DNA of 64,000 nt. It comes from Poritiphilus flavus (GTDB lineage Bacteria; Bacteroidota; Bacteroidia; Flavobacteriales; Flavobacteriaceae). Made by a program: the position numbers and the translations under genes. The notes beneath the pieces were generated by a model. That model did not search any database. It was not told the DNA's origin and saw only the letters and a list, made by a program, of their open reading frames with translations. Of this stretch, positions 34,908 to 43,736 are shown in pieces. The stretch covers positions 1 to 64,000 of the forward strand of contig NZ_WXYO01000004.1 of the NCBI RefSeq assembly GCF_009901585.1. Reading direction: 5' to 3'. The number at the start of each line of letters is the position of its first letter. Position 1 is the first letter of the stretch.

Positions 34908-35633
34908 TTAACGTGCCAGTTTTAGGAATACTTCGTCCATGGAGCCGGCTTCAAATTGATCTTTTAGTTTATCTGGTGAGTCCAGGGCTTTGATTTTACC
35001 CGCGACCATTATCGATATGCGGTCACAGTATTCTGCTTCGTCCATATAATGGGTCGTCACGAAGATAGTCCTTCCCAATTCGGCTGCCTGATAGATCGCT
35101 TCCCAGAATTGCCTTCTCACCATGGGATCCACCCCTCCGGTAGGTTCGTCCAAAAAGACAATTTCGGGCTCGTGTACCATAGACACTGCAAAAGCCAGGC
35201 GTTGTTTCCAGCCTAAAGGCAATGATTTTACCAATTTAGTTCCGACCTGGTCCAGATTTAACTCTTCCAATATGTGGGAAGTTTTGGTCTGGATCTGCTG
35301 TCTTGACAGCCCGTAAATACCACCGTAAAACCGGATGTTTTCTTTTACTGTCAGATCTTCATACAGGCTGAATTTTTGGGACATATATCCTATTCGTTCC
35401 TTGATGCGTTCCGATTCTTTAAGCACATCAAATCCTGCTACCTTACCTTTGCCGGATGAAGGCTTGCTCAAGCCTGTAAGCATACGCATTGCTGTGGTCT
35501 TTCCTGCCCCGTTTGCACCCAGGAAACCGAAGATCTCTCCTTTTTCCACTTCAAAGGATATATTGTCCACAGCCTTAAAATCCCCGAATTTTTTGGTAAG
35601 GCCAGCTACCTCTATCACTTTGGTTTCAGACAT
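34908..35633 (-). CDS. ABC transporter ATP-binding protein (YbhF C-half-like)
   Basis: The ATG at 35633 gives 241 residues; the longer frame runs antisense-like into the upstream ATPase. Walker A is G39-A-N-G-A-G-K45-T, signature LPLGWKQRL (a variant usual in this subfamily), Walker B IVFLDEPTGGVD, switch FVTTH. In E. coli the two ATPase halves are fused in YbhF; here they are separate genes overlapping by 8 bp. Confidence 0.86.
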   Translation of the reverse strand: MSETKVIEVAGLTKKFGDFKAVDNISFEVEKGEIFGFLGANGAGKTTAMRMLTGLSKPSSGKGKVAGFDVLKESERIKERIGYMSQKFSLYEDLTVKENIRFYGGIYGLSRQQIQTKTSHILEELNLDQVGTKLVKSLPLGWKQRLAFAVSMVHEPEIVFLDEPTGGVDPMVRRQFWEAIYQAAELGRTIFVTTHYMDEAEYCDRISIMVAGKIKALDSPDKLKDQFEAGSMDEVFLKLAR

Positions 35634-36546
35634 GGCCTTCGGTTTTATGCGAAAGCTCAAGAAAGACATCCTCAATACTCGCTTTGATTTTTGATACGAT
35701 GACGTCTGCAAAGCCTTCAGACCTGAGCTGGTCCTGCAGGTCTGCAGCAGACATCCTTTCAGAGCTGATAAGATGCAGACATTCCCCAAAGGGCAATACA
35801 CTATGGGTAAAGGGCTTTAACCTTAAGTGTTTGAGTAACTTATAGGTGTCATTGGTCTTGACCGCAAACAGTGGCCTGTCAAACTGATGGATCATGGATT
35901 GAGGCTCATCTATCTTAAGTATGCGACCTTCCTGAATGAGTGCGATCTCATCACAGAGAACCGCTTCATCCATATAGGGGGTACTAACCAGTATGGCAAT
36001 GTTCTTTTCTTTTAGGCTTCGGAGCATATCCCAAAACTCTTTACGACTAACAGCATCTACTCCTGTTGTGGGTTCGTCCAGGAACAACACAGTTGGTTTA
36101 TGGATTAAGGCGCAGGATAGGGCCAGCTTCTGTTTCATACCTCCGGATAAATTACCGGCCAGCCTTTTCTTAAAGGGTTCGATCTGGACATAAATGTCCC
36201 TGATTAAATCGTAGTTTTCTTCAATGGTAGTTCCAAATATGGTAGCAAAAAAAGAGAGGTTCTCTTCCACGCTCAAATCCTGGTACAAAGAAAATCGACC
36301 AGGCATATAACCCACTCTTTTTCTAATTTCCCGAAATTCCTTTACGACCTCGTATCCATCCACAAAGGCCTGGCCTTTATCCGCTAACAACAGCGTAGTG
36401 AGTATGCGGAAAAGGGTAGATTTCCCGGCTCCATCCGGACCGATAAGCCCGAAAAGCTGCCCGTTTTGAACCTCGAAGCTTATATCCTCAAGGGCCTTGG
36501 TATCTTTATAATTTTTGCTGATATTTTGGATGCTTATTGCATTCAT
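35626..36546 (-). CDS. ABC transporter ATP-binding protein (YbhF N-half-like)
   Basis: A 306-residue ATPase: Walker A GPDGAGKST (about 36-44), signature NLSGGMKQK, Walker B VLFLDEPTTGVD, and a C-terminal extension of about 80 residues after the core. Its ATG overlaps the stop of the HlyD gene (4 bp), and its 3' end overlaps the next ATPase by 8 bp. Confidence 0.86.
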   Translation of the reverse strand: MNAISIQNISKNYKDTKALEDISFEVQNGQLFGLIGPDGAGKSTLFRILTTLLLADKGQAFVDGYEVVKEFREIRKRVGYMPGRFSLYQDLSVEENLSFFATIFGTTIEENYDLIRDIYVQIEPFKKRLAGNLSGGMKQKLALSCALIHKPTVLFLDEPTTGVDAVSRKEFWDMLRSLKEKNIAILVSTPYMDEAVLCDEIALIQEGRILKIDEPQSMIHQFDRPLFAVKTNDTYKLLKHLRLKPFTHSVLPFGECLHLISSERMSAADLQDQLRSEGFADVIVSKIKASIEDVFLELSHKTEGHV

Positions 36547-37457
36547 TCTTCAGAATTGGGATTGAATATTACTTCTCCTGGCATTCCAATTTTAAGAGCC
36601 CCGTTATTGCTTACCGTCACCTCGATACCGTATACCAGATTGACGCGTTCTTCCTTGGTCTCAATGGTCTTTGGTGTAAATTCCGCTTCATCCGATATCC
36701 AGGAGACCGTACCTTTCAGTTCCTGGTAATCGTCCTCGCCCTGGTCAATACGCACTTTTACTTCATCTCCCAATCCTACGTTTTGAAGCAAGGTAGCACT
36801 GGTGTAGGCCTTTAATTTTATTTGATTGAGATCAGCGACTTTAAAAAGGGGTGTACCCTGGTTGACCAGTTCATGTTCCTCGGCAAATTTTGTCAGTATG
36901 GTTCCGGCAATGGGATTGACGATGGTATGATCACTGATTTGATGGTCGATTAAGGCAATCTGAGCTTCCAGAGGTTCCCGTTCGGAAAGGATCGCCCTGT
37001 TTGCCAGGCTCACATTGCGTTGAGTGGTTTTAATGCGTTGATCAATAAGATCTAATCTGCCATTATAATCGTCGAGTTGCTGTTGAGTAGCCGCTTTCTC
37101 CGCAAATAGTCGTTTTGTCCGGTCTCTTTCCCGAATCAGGTTGTTTCTGTCTTCTAAAAGGACGGCTACTTCTGGTGCGGCTTCTTGTAATTTAAGATCT
37201 AAAGCGTTTAGCTGGGCCCTGAGCTTTACTTTTTCCAGGTGAAGTTGGGTAGTATTTATAAGCCCTACAATTCTGGAAGCGTCAATTTGCTGCCCTTCTT
37301 CTACATCAAAGCTGAGAAGTTCTCCGCTGCCTTTGGCGCTCACCGTTACGCTGGTTGCCTCAAAACTCCCGTAGGCGTCCGCCTTGCCATTGTCATTACA
37401 AGACACCAGGCTAAGCGCCATAAGTACAAATGGGAGGTGTGGTTTCAGTAATTTCAT
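36543..37457 (-). CDS. HlyD-family periplasmic adaptor lipoprotein (YbhG-like)
   Basis: A 304-residue membrane-fusion protein. Lipobox LVSCN (Cys20) anchors it to the inner membrane. Two lipoyl half-motifs (VSAKGSGELLSFDVEEGQQI and AGTILTKFAEEHELV) flank a long coiled-coil hairpin (about 75-170). It bridges the ABC-2 permeases to the TolC-like channel encoded 1 bp upstream. Confidence 0.88.
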   Translation of the reverse strand: MKLLKPHLPFVLMALSLVSCNDNGKADAYGSFEATSVTVSAKGSGELLSFDVEEGQQIDASRIVGLINTTQLHLEKVKLRAQLNALDLKLQEAAPEVAVLLEDRNNLIRERDRTKRLFAEKAATQQQLDDYNGRLDLIDQRIKTTQRNVSLANRAILSEREPLEAQIALIDHQISDHTIVNPIAGTILTKFAEEHELVNQGTPLFKVADLNQIKLKAYTSATLLQNVGLGDEVKVRIDQGEDDYQELKGTVSWISDEAEFTPKTIETKEERVNLVYGIEVTVSNNGALKIGMPGEVIFNPNSEE

Positions 37458-37458
37458 A

Positions 37459-38721
37459 TTAAAGTTGTCCTAAGAGGGTTAGATATTCTATTTGTAGTTG
37501 TTGAAGCTTAGTTTTGTTGAACTCCAGTTCCTGTTCTGAATTAAGAGTGGCATTCAGCTGGGTAACATAGTCCGTAGCATTGATAATCCCGTTGTCTAAC
37601 TGTACCCTGGTTTGGGCCAGGATGTTTTTTTGGAGGTCTACTATACTGGTATTGTTAGCAATCTGCAATTGTGTTGCTTTTATCCTTTCCTGGTATTCCG
37701 TGGATTTACTTTCAATATCAAAGAGAAACAATTCACGGTCTACCTCAATCTGTTCCTGTTGCAGTTGCAGGCGCTGTCTTTCCTTTTTTCCCTTGCCAAA
37801 ATCCATAAAGTTCCAGTTTAACTTCAACCCGCCCAAAGCGTAAGTTGCAGTACTCAAATCTGAAAAATTCAGAGGATTCGGGTTTCCGACCCCACCTTGA
37901 GCAAATACTGAGATCTTGGGAAGGGTACTGGCGGCAATGGACGCTTCCTGGGCGGCATATAAAGACTTTTGACTGTCAAAAAGCTGATTTTCAGGTCTAT
38001 TGACCCTTTCGTTTTCAAGGGCCAGTAAAACTGGTACTTCAAAACGCACATCCCTGGGAAGCGTCTTGCCGGTTAACTGTTCCAGCAGCAAAAAATATGT
38101 TGAGGTATCCGCTTGCAGGGAAACAATTTCCGATACAAGTTCAAGTTGTCGGACCTGGAGTTTGGAGACCTCACTTTCAAGGACGGTTCCATTTTCAAAA
38201 GCGGCCTGAAGGCTTCTTATATTCGATTCCAGATCTTCTTTGGAATTTTCCAGGATAAGTTTTTGTTTCCTGCTGAGCAATATGGCGAATATCAATGTGT
38301 TAACCTGATCCTTTAAAGATCGCAGCTGTACTTCCAGGGAATTGCGGTTTACTTTGGCTGAAGCAGTTTCGACCTTTTTTTGAGCCTTGGTAGTACCTCC
38401 ATCGTAGAGGTTGTAATCAATGTTCAAAGAGGTATTCCATGTTTCCAGCGGAGCTTCAATTGCCGTGTTTCCTAAATTGAGTTCAATATTTTCACTCTGA
38501 ACCTGACCCTTGCCTTCAATACTGATCTTAGGCAAGGAATTCTTTGAAAGTACTGACAGGCCGGCCTTTTCAATTTTGTCAATAAGACCAGCGTCTTTGA
38601 TCAATGGATAATTGGAGTTTGCGGCCTCGTATAATTCTGTCAGGGAAGTGCTTGAATTGGTGAGCTGGGCATAAAGACCACTGAAAGACAGTATTGAAAA
38701 CAGGAGGATCAGTTTCTTCAT
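37459..38721 (-). CDS. TolC-family outer-membrane efflux channel
   Basis: A 420-residue exported protein (signal LILLFSILSFSGLYAQ) with the two-fold helical repeat of TolC proteins: long coiled coils at about 120-215 and 315-415 and barrel strands between them. First gene of the operon tolC-hlyD-ATPase-ATPase-DUF2141-permease-permease-pldA. A TetR operator lies 8 bp upstream of its ATG. Confidence 0.88.
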   Translation of the reverse strand: MKKLILLFSILSFSGLYAQLTNSSTSLTELYEAANSNYPLIKDAGLIDKIEKAGLSVLSKNSLPKISIEGKGQVQSENIELNLGNTAIEAPLETWNTSLNIDYNLYDGGTTKAQKKVETASAKVNRNSLEVQLRSLKDQVNTLIFAILLSRKQKLILENSKEDLESNIRSLQAAFENGTVLESEVSKLQVRQLELVSEIVSLQADTSTYFLLLEQLTGKTLPRDVRFEVPVLLALENERVNRPENQLFDSQKSLYAAQEASIAASTLPKISVFAQGGVGNPNPLNFSDLSTATYALGGLKLNWNFMDFGKGKKERQRLQLQQEQIEVDRELFLFDIESKSTEYQERIKATQLQIANNTSIVDLQKNILAQTRVQLDNGIINATDYVTQLNATLNSEQELEFNKTKLQQLQIEYLTLLGQL

Positions 38722-38729
38722 AACGTTGA

Positions 38730-38745
38730 TTAACCATTTGGTTAA
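38730..38745. promoter_or_regulatory. TetR operator 1 (TTAACCATTTGGTTAA)
   Basis: A perfect inverted repeat with 7-bp arms and a 2-bp centre, immediately upstream of the tolC start codon. Shares its sequence with sites at 38785 and 39484, all around the tetR gene. Confidence 0.8.
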
Positions 38746-38747
38746 TG

Positions 38748-38779
38748 CAAGTGTACAAACAAAAAAGATTATTAACCAA
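38748..38779 (-). promoter_or_regulatory. Putative Bacteroidota-type promoter of the efflux operon
   Basis: On the minus strand TTGG (38776-38779) and TACACTTG (38748-38755) are 20 bp apart, close to the TTTG / TAnnTTTG consensus of the Bacteroidota housekeeping promoter, with one mismatch in each. It is bracketed by two TetR operators. Confidence 0.45.
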
Positions 38780-38784
38780 TTAAT

Positions 38785-38800
38785 TTAACCAAACGGTTAA
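38785..38800. promoter_or_regulatory. TetR operator 2 (TTAACCAAACGGTTAA)
   Basis: Inverted repeat with 6-bp perfect arms TTAACC/GGTTAA. A half-site TTAACCAATTAA sits next to it at 38772-38783. It lies between the tetR stop codon and the tolC promoter. Confidence 0.7.
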
Positions 38801-38814
38801 TAATTAACAAAAAA

Positions 38815-39426
38815 TTATAAGACCAGGCTCTTTTTAAGGAAATCCATGATGTACGCTTTGCGCTCTTCCATCATATTCATATAGTCTTTGTCGGACATTT
38901 CAAAAATCTTTAGAAATACGGGTTTGGCAATGTGAGGAAACACGATCAAAGACATACAGGTCAGCATAATATGGGGCACCGGAACGGGTTGTAGGATTCC
39001 TTTTTGCTGTTCTGAAATTACTTGAGACAGAAAGTCATTGAATATATTGTTCTGTTGCAGATTATGTAGTAACCTATTCTGGAAATTCATTTGGTTACGG
39101 GCTAGTTCATTTAAAATGAAAATAGGGATGTATGGATTCTTTATGATAGTATCCGTATAGTTTGAAACCATTTTTTCCATCTTTTCCATCACTGTAGCAT
39201 CCCCGGAAAGCGCATGAACGAGTTGTTTGCTCATCAAATCAACGGCTCCATCCATAATTTTTTCAAAAAGCGCATCCTTACTCCGATAATAATAGTGGAG
39301 CATGGCCTTATTTATCTTAGCCTCGTCCGCGATGGCTTGCATCCGGGCCCCTGCATATCCATGCTGGATAAAAATTTTCTTGGCAGCCTTTAAAATATCA
39401 GCCTCAGTGTTTTTCCTTCCCTCCAT
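38815..39426 (-). CDS. TetR-family repressor of the efflux operon
   Basis: A 203-residue regulator: N-terminal HTH (GYAGARMQAIADEAKINKAMLHYYYRSKDALFEKI, about 24-58) and an all-helical ligand-binding part. It is encoded directly upstream of tolC on the same strand. Matching palindromes before tolC and before tetR itself imply that it represses both. In E. coli the similar position upstream of ybhGFSR is taken by the TetR protein CecR. The inducer is unknown. Confidence 0.87.
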   Translation of the reverse strand: MEGRKNTEADILKAAKKIFIQHGYAGARMQAIADEAKINKAMLHYYYRSKDALFEKIMDGAVDLMSKQLVHALSGDATVMEKMEKMVSNYTDTIIKNPYIPIFILNELARNQMNFQNRLLHNLQQNNIFNDFLSQVISEQQKGILQPVPVPHIMLTCMSLIVFPHIAKPVFLKIFEMSDKDYMNMMEERKAYIMDFLKKSLVL

Positions 39427-39483
39427 AATTCTAAACTTCTTTTACTGCAAAAATGAAAAATAAAATCGAAGCTCGTAAATATT

Positions 39484-39499
39484 TTAACCAAATGGTTAA
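39484..39499. promoter_or_regulatory. TetR operator 3 (TTAACCAAATGGTTAA)
   Basis: A perfect 7+2+7 inverted repeat 58 bp upstream of the tetR start codon, of the same consensus as the sites at 38730 and 38785. It suggests autoregulation. Confidence 0.78.
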
Positions 39500-39647
39500 A
39501 CCAAAGTTCAATAGAATTTGCATTAAATGTCAGAAAATGGACCGATTTTCAAGGGGTGAAAATGGTTCAGGAATCATTTCTTTGTCTCAGGGCTGCATCA
39601 TTTCTTCTTAACGTACGTCCTTAAAAGGGAAATCTAAAATTCGTATC

Positions 39648-40127
39648 ATGAAGAAGTATTTTATGCTAATAGGGGCCTTTGCATTTATTATGGGGATCTC
39701 TGGAACTTATGCTCAATCTTGCGAAACAAAATCAAAAGAAGCGGCCACCCAGGAAAGCTCAGACGGAGTTAACACCGCTGCAAGCACGAACTCTGGTTGT
39801 AAACCTTCGGCATGCCGGGGGGCAAAAACCAAGTTTGGAGAGGCCAGAGTAATATCAGATCTACGGCTAAGCCTGATCGAGGTGAAATCAAAAATGGAAA
39901 ATCACAGCAGCATCAGTTTTAGCCCCAGATCGTATGATATTCACAGTATTATTGGGGAAACCGATGATGAAAGCCTGTCCATTATAAAGAACGAGATCGA
40001 AATCATAGAAAGGGAACTAAGCCAAAAACTTAAGGTACAATTTACAGAGCAGGCGTACCCTGAACGCAAAGCCAGGCTAGTCTCCACTCTAAGGGCAAGA
40101 ATATCCGATCTGGCAAAACTGTTGTAA
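39648..40127 (+). CDS. Small exported Cys-containing protein, unknown
   Basis: A 159-residue protein that I do not recognise. It has a signal peptide (FMLIGAFAFIMGISGTYAQ), then a Ser/Thr/Lys-rich region with four cysteines (C24, and GCKPSAC near 50-56), and a helical C-terminal half (IIKNEIEIIERELSQKL, ARLVSTLRARISDLAKLL) likely to form a coiled coil. The following DUF4405-type gene begins 37 bp later on the same strand, so the two probably form an operon. Confidence 0.65.
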   Translation: MKKYFMLIGAFAFIMGISGTYAQSCETKSKEAATQESSDGVNTAASTNSGCKPSACRGAKTKFGEARVISDLRLSLIEVKSKMENHSSISFSPRSYDIHSIIGETDDESLSIIKNEIEIIERELSQKLKVQFTEQAYPERKARLVSTLRARISDLAKLL

Positions 40128-40164
40128 TCTTCCTTTCGGATAACTGAGGCTTATACTTATATCA

Positions 40165-41202
40165 ATGATGAAAAGAAAACTGATAAGCACAGGCCTGGCC
40201 CTGTGCTTCGCCATAGTGTCCGTTTCAGGAGTATTATCCTTTGTTTTGGATTATAAGAGAGGTATAGCCGCGACCCATACACTTTTTGGCTTTCTTTTTC
40301 TTATAGGGGCATTTTTCCACATTAGTAATAATTGGCAAGGGTTGAGGGCTTATGTGCTGAAAAAGAGGTCCAATCCTTATTTTATCTCCCTTGGATTGAT
40401 ATTACTATTGCTTCTAAGCCTTTCCGTAACGGATTCCAGGCCGGTGTCACATATTATGGAATTTGGAACCCGCTTAAGGGCAGGGCAGGAGCGGGAGGTG
40501 GAAAACAACAGCTTTATCGCGATTGATAAAAACAGGGACAGCCTCCAACAATTGGAAATTGAATTGGTTGCAGGAGAACACTATTGGCATCCGCAAATGG
40601 CCATTTGGCTGGAGACCTTAGACGGGGAATACCTTGCTTCTCTATATGTCACTTACGCCACAGCCAAAGGGACTTTTTTTGGTGGACGAACCAAAGAGAA
40701 CTTTAAAAGTTTTGATGCCAAACCGGGCAACTCACAGGAATACAGAAGGGTTGATGCACTTCCGGTCTGGTCTCATAAAAGGGGGGTACAACAAGCCGAT
40801 GGGATATATGCACCTAGTCCGGAAGATCCGCTGGTGGACGCCATTTCTGGGGCAACCCTATCCAACAGTTTCCGGCTAAAAACCTCGTTCGGAGGCAGTC
40901 CGGAAAAAGTACGTTTACGCTTGGAGATCAACGTGGCTTTTGATGACAACGAATTTTACTCCGAATACGATTTTCCGGAAGACGAGGTCTTTCACAACGG
41001 TACCGGTCAGTTGGGTCAGCCTTCTGTCGTTTACGAAGTAGTAATCGATTTGAAGGAAGACCAAAAGAAGTACTATCTGATGGAACTGGTGGGTCACGGT
41101 CATCATTCCGCACAAACCGGCTCCGTCTATCCGGATCTTGAAAGGCTTACCACGGCCAGGGCCATAGTAGAACGGATTCTGGTGAAGACTTTCAGAATGT
41201 AA
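40165..41202 (+). CDS. DUF4405-like membrane domain fused to DUF2271-like exported domain
   Basis: A 345-residue protein starting at tandem ATGs (40165 or 40168). Residues 8-98 have three helices with His residues (THTLFGFLFLIGAFFHISNNW) as in the cytochrome-b-like DUF4405 domain, where such histidines can bind heme. Residues about 130-340 are an extracytoplasmic beta-rich domain with HPQMAIWLETLDGEYLASLYVTYATAKG, reminiscent of DUF2271. A redox role in the membrane is inference. It converges on the SigZ gene. Confidence 0.62.
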   Translation: MMKRKLISTGLALCFAIVSVSGVLSFVLDYKRGIAATHTLFGFLFLIGAFFHISNNWQGLRAYVLKKRSNPYFISLGLILLLLLSLSVTDSRPVSHIMEFGTRLRAGQEREVENNSFIAIDKNRDSLQQLEIELVAGEHYWHPQMAIWLETLDGEYLASLYVTYATAKGTFFGGRTKENFKSFDAKPGNSQEYRRVDALPVWSHKRGVQQADGIYAPSPEDPLVDAISGATLSNSFRLKTSFGGSPEKVRLRLEINVAFDDNEFYSEYDFPEDEVFHNGTGQLGQPSVVYEVVIDLKEDQKKYYLMELVGHGHHSAQTGSVYPDLERLTTARAIVERILVKTFRM

Positions 41203-41234
41203 AGGGTGGATTAATGTTTATATCGGATCAGCCG

Positions 41235-41765
41235 CTAATCACCGCAACAATTGGTTGGTTTTTGATGACAAATAATGCTTCCCCTGCCAGCCGACGAGAT
41301 ATGACAGCATTCCTCGAAGATCTGCCTGAGTTTTTTTCTCCCTCTCTGGATCTTAGATCGAACGGTGACGTAATTCATGTTCATTTGCTCTGAGATCTGT
41401 TTCTGGGGGATGTTATCCAGCTCAGATAATTTTAATAAGGTACGGTATTCTTCCGGGAGCTTCTCTATAAATGGCAGTATGCACCGACTAAGTTCCTCTA
41501 TGGTGTTTTCGTCATCCAGGGACTCATTGGATAAATCAATGACCAAATCTTCCAGTTTCTTTTGCCTGGCCCTGTAATAATCGATAATGGTGTTTTTTGC
41601 TATTCGATACATCCAGCTTTTGAGATTTTCCACAGTTTCCAGATCACTCCTGGAAAGCTTTAGGAAAATTTCCTGGGTAAGGTCTTCCGCATCCATGGTG
41701 TTGTCTACCCTTTTCTTGACATAGCCCAGTAAGGGGTCGTAATAGTTGTTTATTTCCTTAAGCAT
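41235..41765 (-). CDS. sigZ: ECF sigma factor, SigZ-type
   Basis: The ATG at 41765 (MLKEINNYY) gives 176 residues. Region 2 is YVKKRVDNTMDAEDLTQEIFLKL and region 4 is LPEEYRTLLKLSELDNIPQKQISEQMNMNYVTVRSKIQRGRKKL. The C-terminus is cysteine-rich (EECCHISS, then ICH and NCC), a hallmark of SigZ-like factors that may bind metal or sense redox state. No anti-sigma gene is adjacent. It converges with the DUF4405-type gene. Confidence 0.85.
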   Translation of the reverse strand: MLKEINNYYDPLLGYVKKRVDNTMDAEDLTQEIFLKLSRSDLETVENLKSWMYRIAKNTIIDYYRARQKKLEDLVIDLSNESLDDENTIEELSRCILPFIEKLPEEYRTLLKLSELDNIPQKQISEQMNMNYVTVRSKIQRGRKKLRQIFEECCHISSAGRGSIICHQKPTNCCGD

Positions 41766-41967
41766 ATCAATTGCCAAATAAAACAAGATCCGTTTAGCCT
41801 ATAGTCGTGATTTTCTATAAATGATGCAACAAAGTTTTGTTTTTTCTTTTTTAGGCATTTGCCATACAGCCATTTGAATAAGAAAAGTATTACATTTAAT
41901 GGAAATTGATTATGAAATAGGGATCTTCAGAATGCCTGTAGTTTGACAATTATCAAATCCAACGCTT

Positions 41968-43668
41968 ATGAAAACAAAATACTTCGGATTAATACTCGGG
42001 ATAGGCTTGCTATTTTCTTGTAACAGAGGAGATAAGAAAGAGATCGAAAACGATGCTGTTGTATATTTTGGGGGCGATATATTGACCATGAGGGGTGAGA
42101 CGCCGGAATATGCTGAAGCGTTGGTAGTAAAAGATGGAAAAATTACTTTTGTGGGCCCGTCTGATGCAGCGATGAAAGAGGCCGGGGAGGGGCATAAAAT
42201 GTCCAATTTAGGCGGTAAAACCCTGCTACCAGGTTTTATAGATGGACATGCGCATTTCGGTTCCTTTTCGGCCCAGGCAATAGGAGCTCAGATCTTACCA
42301 CCACCAGATGCCGGGGCAAAGGATATACCAACACTCATTAGCATTCTTAAAGAATGGAATACACCTGAAAACAGAGCGCTTACAGGATGGGTTTTCGGAC
42401 TGGGTTTTGATGATTCCGTACTGGAAGAAAACCGTTTTCCGACTAAACACGACCTGGATCAGGTCTCAACGGAATTTCCAATCTGTATTATCCACATTTC
42501 CGGTCATTTTGCTGTAGTCAATTCCAAGGGACTGGACTTGCTGAATATAACAGCTGACACAAAGGATCCCGATGGGGGTATAATAAGAAGAGAAAACGGA
42601 AATGAACCCAATGGAGTCCTTGAAGAGCTTGCAGCTTTACCTCATTTTATAAAAGTTATGACGCCAATTTCTGATGAGGCCGCCAAAAGATTTTTTGAAG
42701 CCGGACAGGAAATGGCACTTTCTTATGGTTACACTACAGCGCAGGAGGGAAGGGCTATGGATCATTCGATGTTTGTAAATGCCGCTGAAGCAAATTCGCT
42801 TAAACTGGATGTCGTCTCCTACATTGATTATGCCTATGCCGATAGCATTATGGAAACCAGGTGGAACAGTAAAACGTATAACAATCATTATAGGATCGGT
42901 GGAATGAAAATAACGCTGGATGGCTCACCACAGGGCAGAACGGCATGGAGAACCAGACCTTATCTCATAAAACCTGATGGAGCTAAAGATGGTTACCGGG
43001 GATACCCTGCTTTTCCGGATGAAAATGTAGCCATAGACCTATTTAAAAAAGGATTTAAAAACAATTGGCAAGTACTGTCGCATGCCAATGGAGATGCAGC
43101 AATTGACCAGTTCATAAAGGCGACCAGGATCGCGGCAAACGAATATGGAAATGATGATAGAAGGACCACATTAATTCACGGTCAGTACATTAGAGAAGAT
43201 CAATTGGATTCTTTAAAAAACCTGGATGTAATAGCCTCTTTGTTTCCATTACATACATTCTATTGGGGAGATTGGCACAAACAAATTATAGGGGACGAAC
43301 TGGGCAATAAAATTAGCCCTATGCGGACCGCCATTAATAAGGGTGTAAAGGTGACTATTCATACGGATGCCCCGGTTGCGCTTCCGAATTTAATGCGAAT
43401 GGTCGGGATTTCTGTGGAGCGAAAGTCGCGTTCCGGACAGCTCATTGGCGCGAATGAAAAACTAACGCCCTATGAGGCCCTAAAAGGAATTACGATTTGG
43501 TCTGCTTATCAGCATTTTGAAGAAGATTCCAAAGGGACCTTGGAAAAAGGTAAAATAGCAGATCTGGTTATTCTGGACAAAAACCCATTAAAGGTCGATG
43601 AGGCTGAGATTAAGAATATTGTGGTTTTAGAAACCATAAAAGAAGGAAATACTGTTTATAGGAAATAG
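41968..43668 (+). CDS. YtcJ-like metal-dependent amidohydrolase, lipoprotein
   Basis: A 566-residue lipoprotein (lipobox LLFSC, Cys18) of the amidohydrolase superfamily (Amidohydro_3). Metal ligands are seen in GFIDGHAHFG, LSHANGD, HTDAPV, with the closing beta-sandwich segment GTLEKGKIADLVILDKNPLKV. YtcJ-type enzymes hydrolyse amide or carbamate-like bonds, and the substrate here is unknown. It appears monocistronic, with the DUF427 gene 68 bp behind. Confidence 0.85.
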   Translation: MKTKYFGLILGIGLLFSCNRGDKKEIENDAVVYFGGDILTMRGETPEYAEALVVKDGKITFVGPSDAAMKEAGEGHKMSNLGGKTLLPGFIDGHAHFGSFSAQAIGAQILPPPDAGAKDIPTLISILKEWNTPENRALTGWVFGLGFDDSVLEENRFPTKHDLDQVSTEFPICIIHISGHFAVVNSKGLDLLNITADTKDPDGGIIRRENGNEPNGVLEELAALPHFIKVMTPISDEAAKRFFEAGQEMALSYGYTTAQEGRAMDHSMFVNAAEANSLKLDVVSYIDYAYADSIMETRWNSKTYNNHYRIGGMKITLDGSPQGRTAWRTRPYLIKPDGAKDGYRGYPAFPDENVAIDLFKKGFKNNWQVLSHANGDAAIDQFIKATRIAANEYGNDDRRTTLIHGQYIREDQLDSLKNLDVIASLFPLHTFYWGDWHKQIIGDELGNKISPMRTAINKGVKVTIHTDAPVALPNLMRMVGISVERKSRSGQLIGANEKLTPYEALKGITIWSAYQHFEEDSKGTLEKGKIADLVILDKNPLKVDEAEIKNIVVLETIKEGNTVYRK

Positions 43669-43736
43669 GGACTGGGATTAAGGATCACAATTGACTTGCC
43701 AGAGCCGAAGCCTATAACGCCTATCTAAGAAATCAA

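Noticed and set aside
34908-35801. Longer start for the second ATPase (at 35801)
   Set aside because: The extra 56 residues overlap the upstream ATPase gene in another frame and are not ABC-like; MSETKVIEVAGL is the standard opening.
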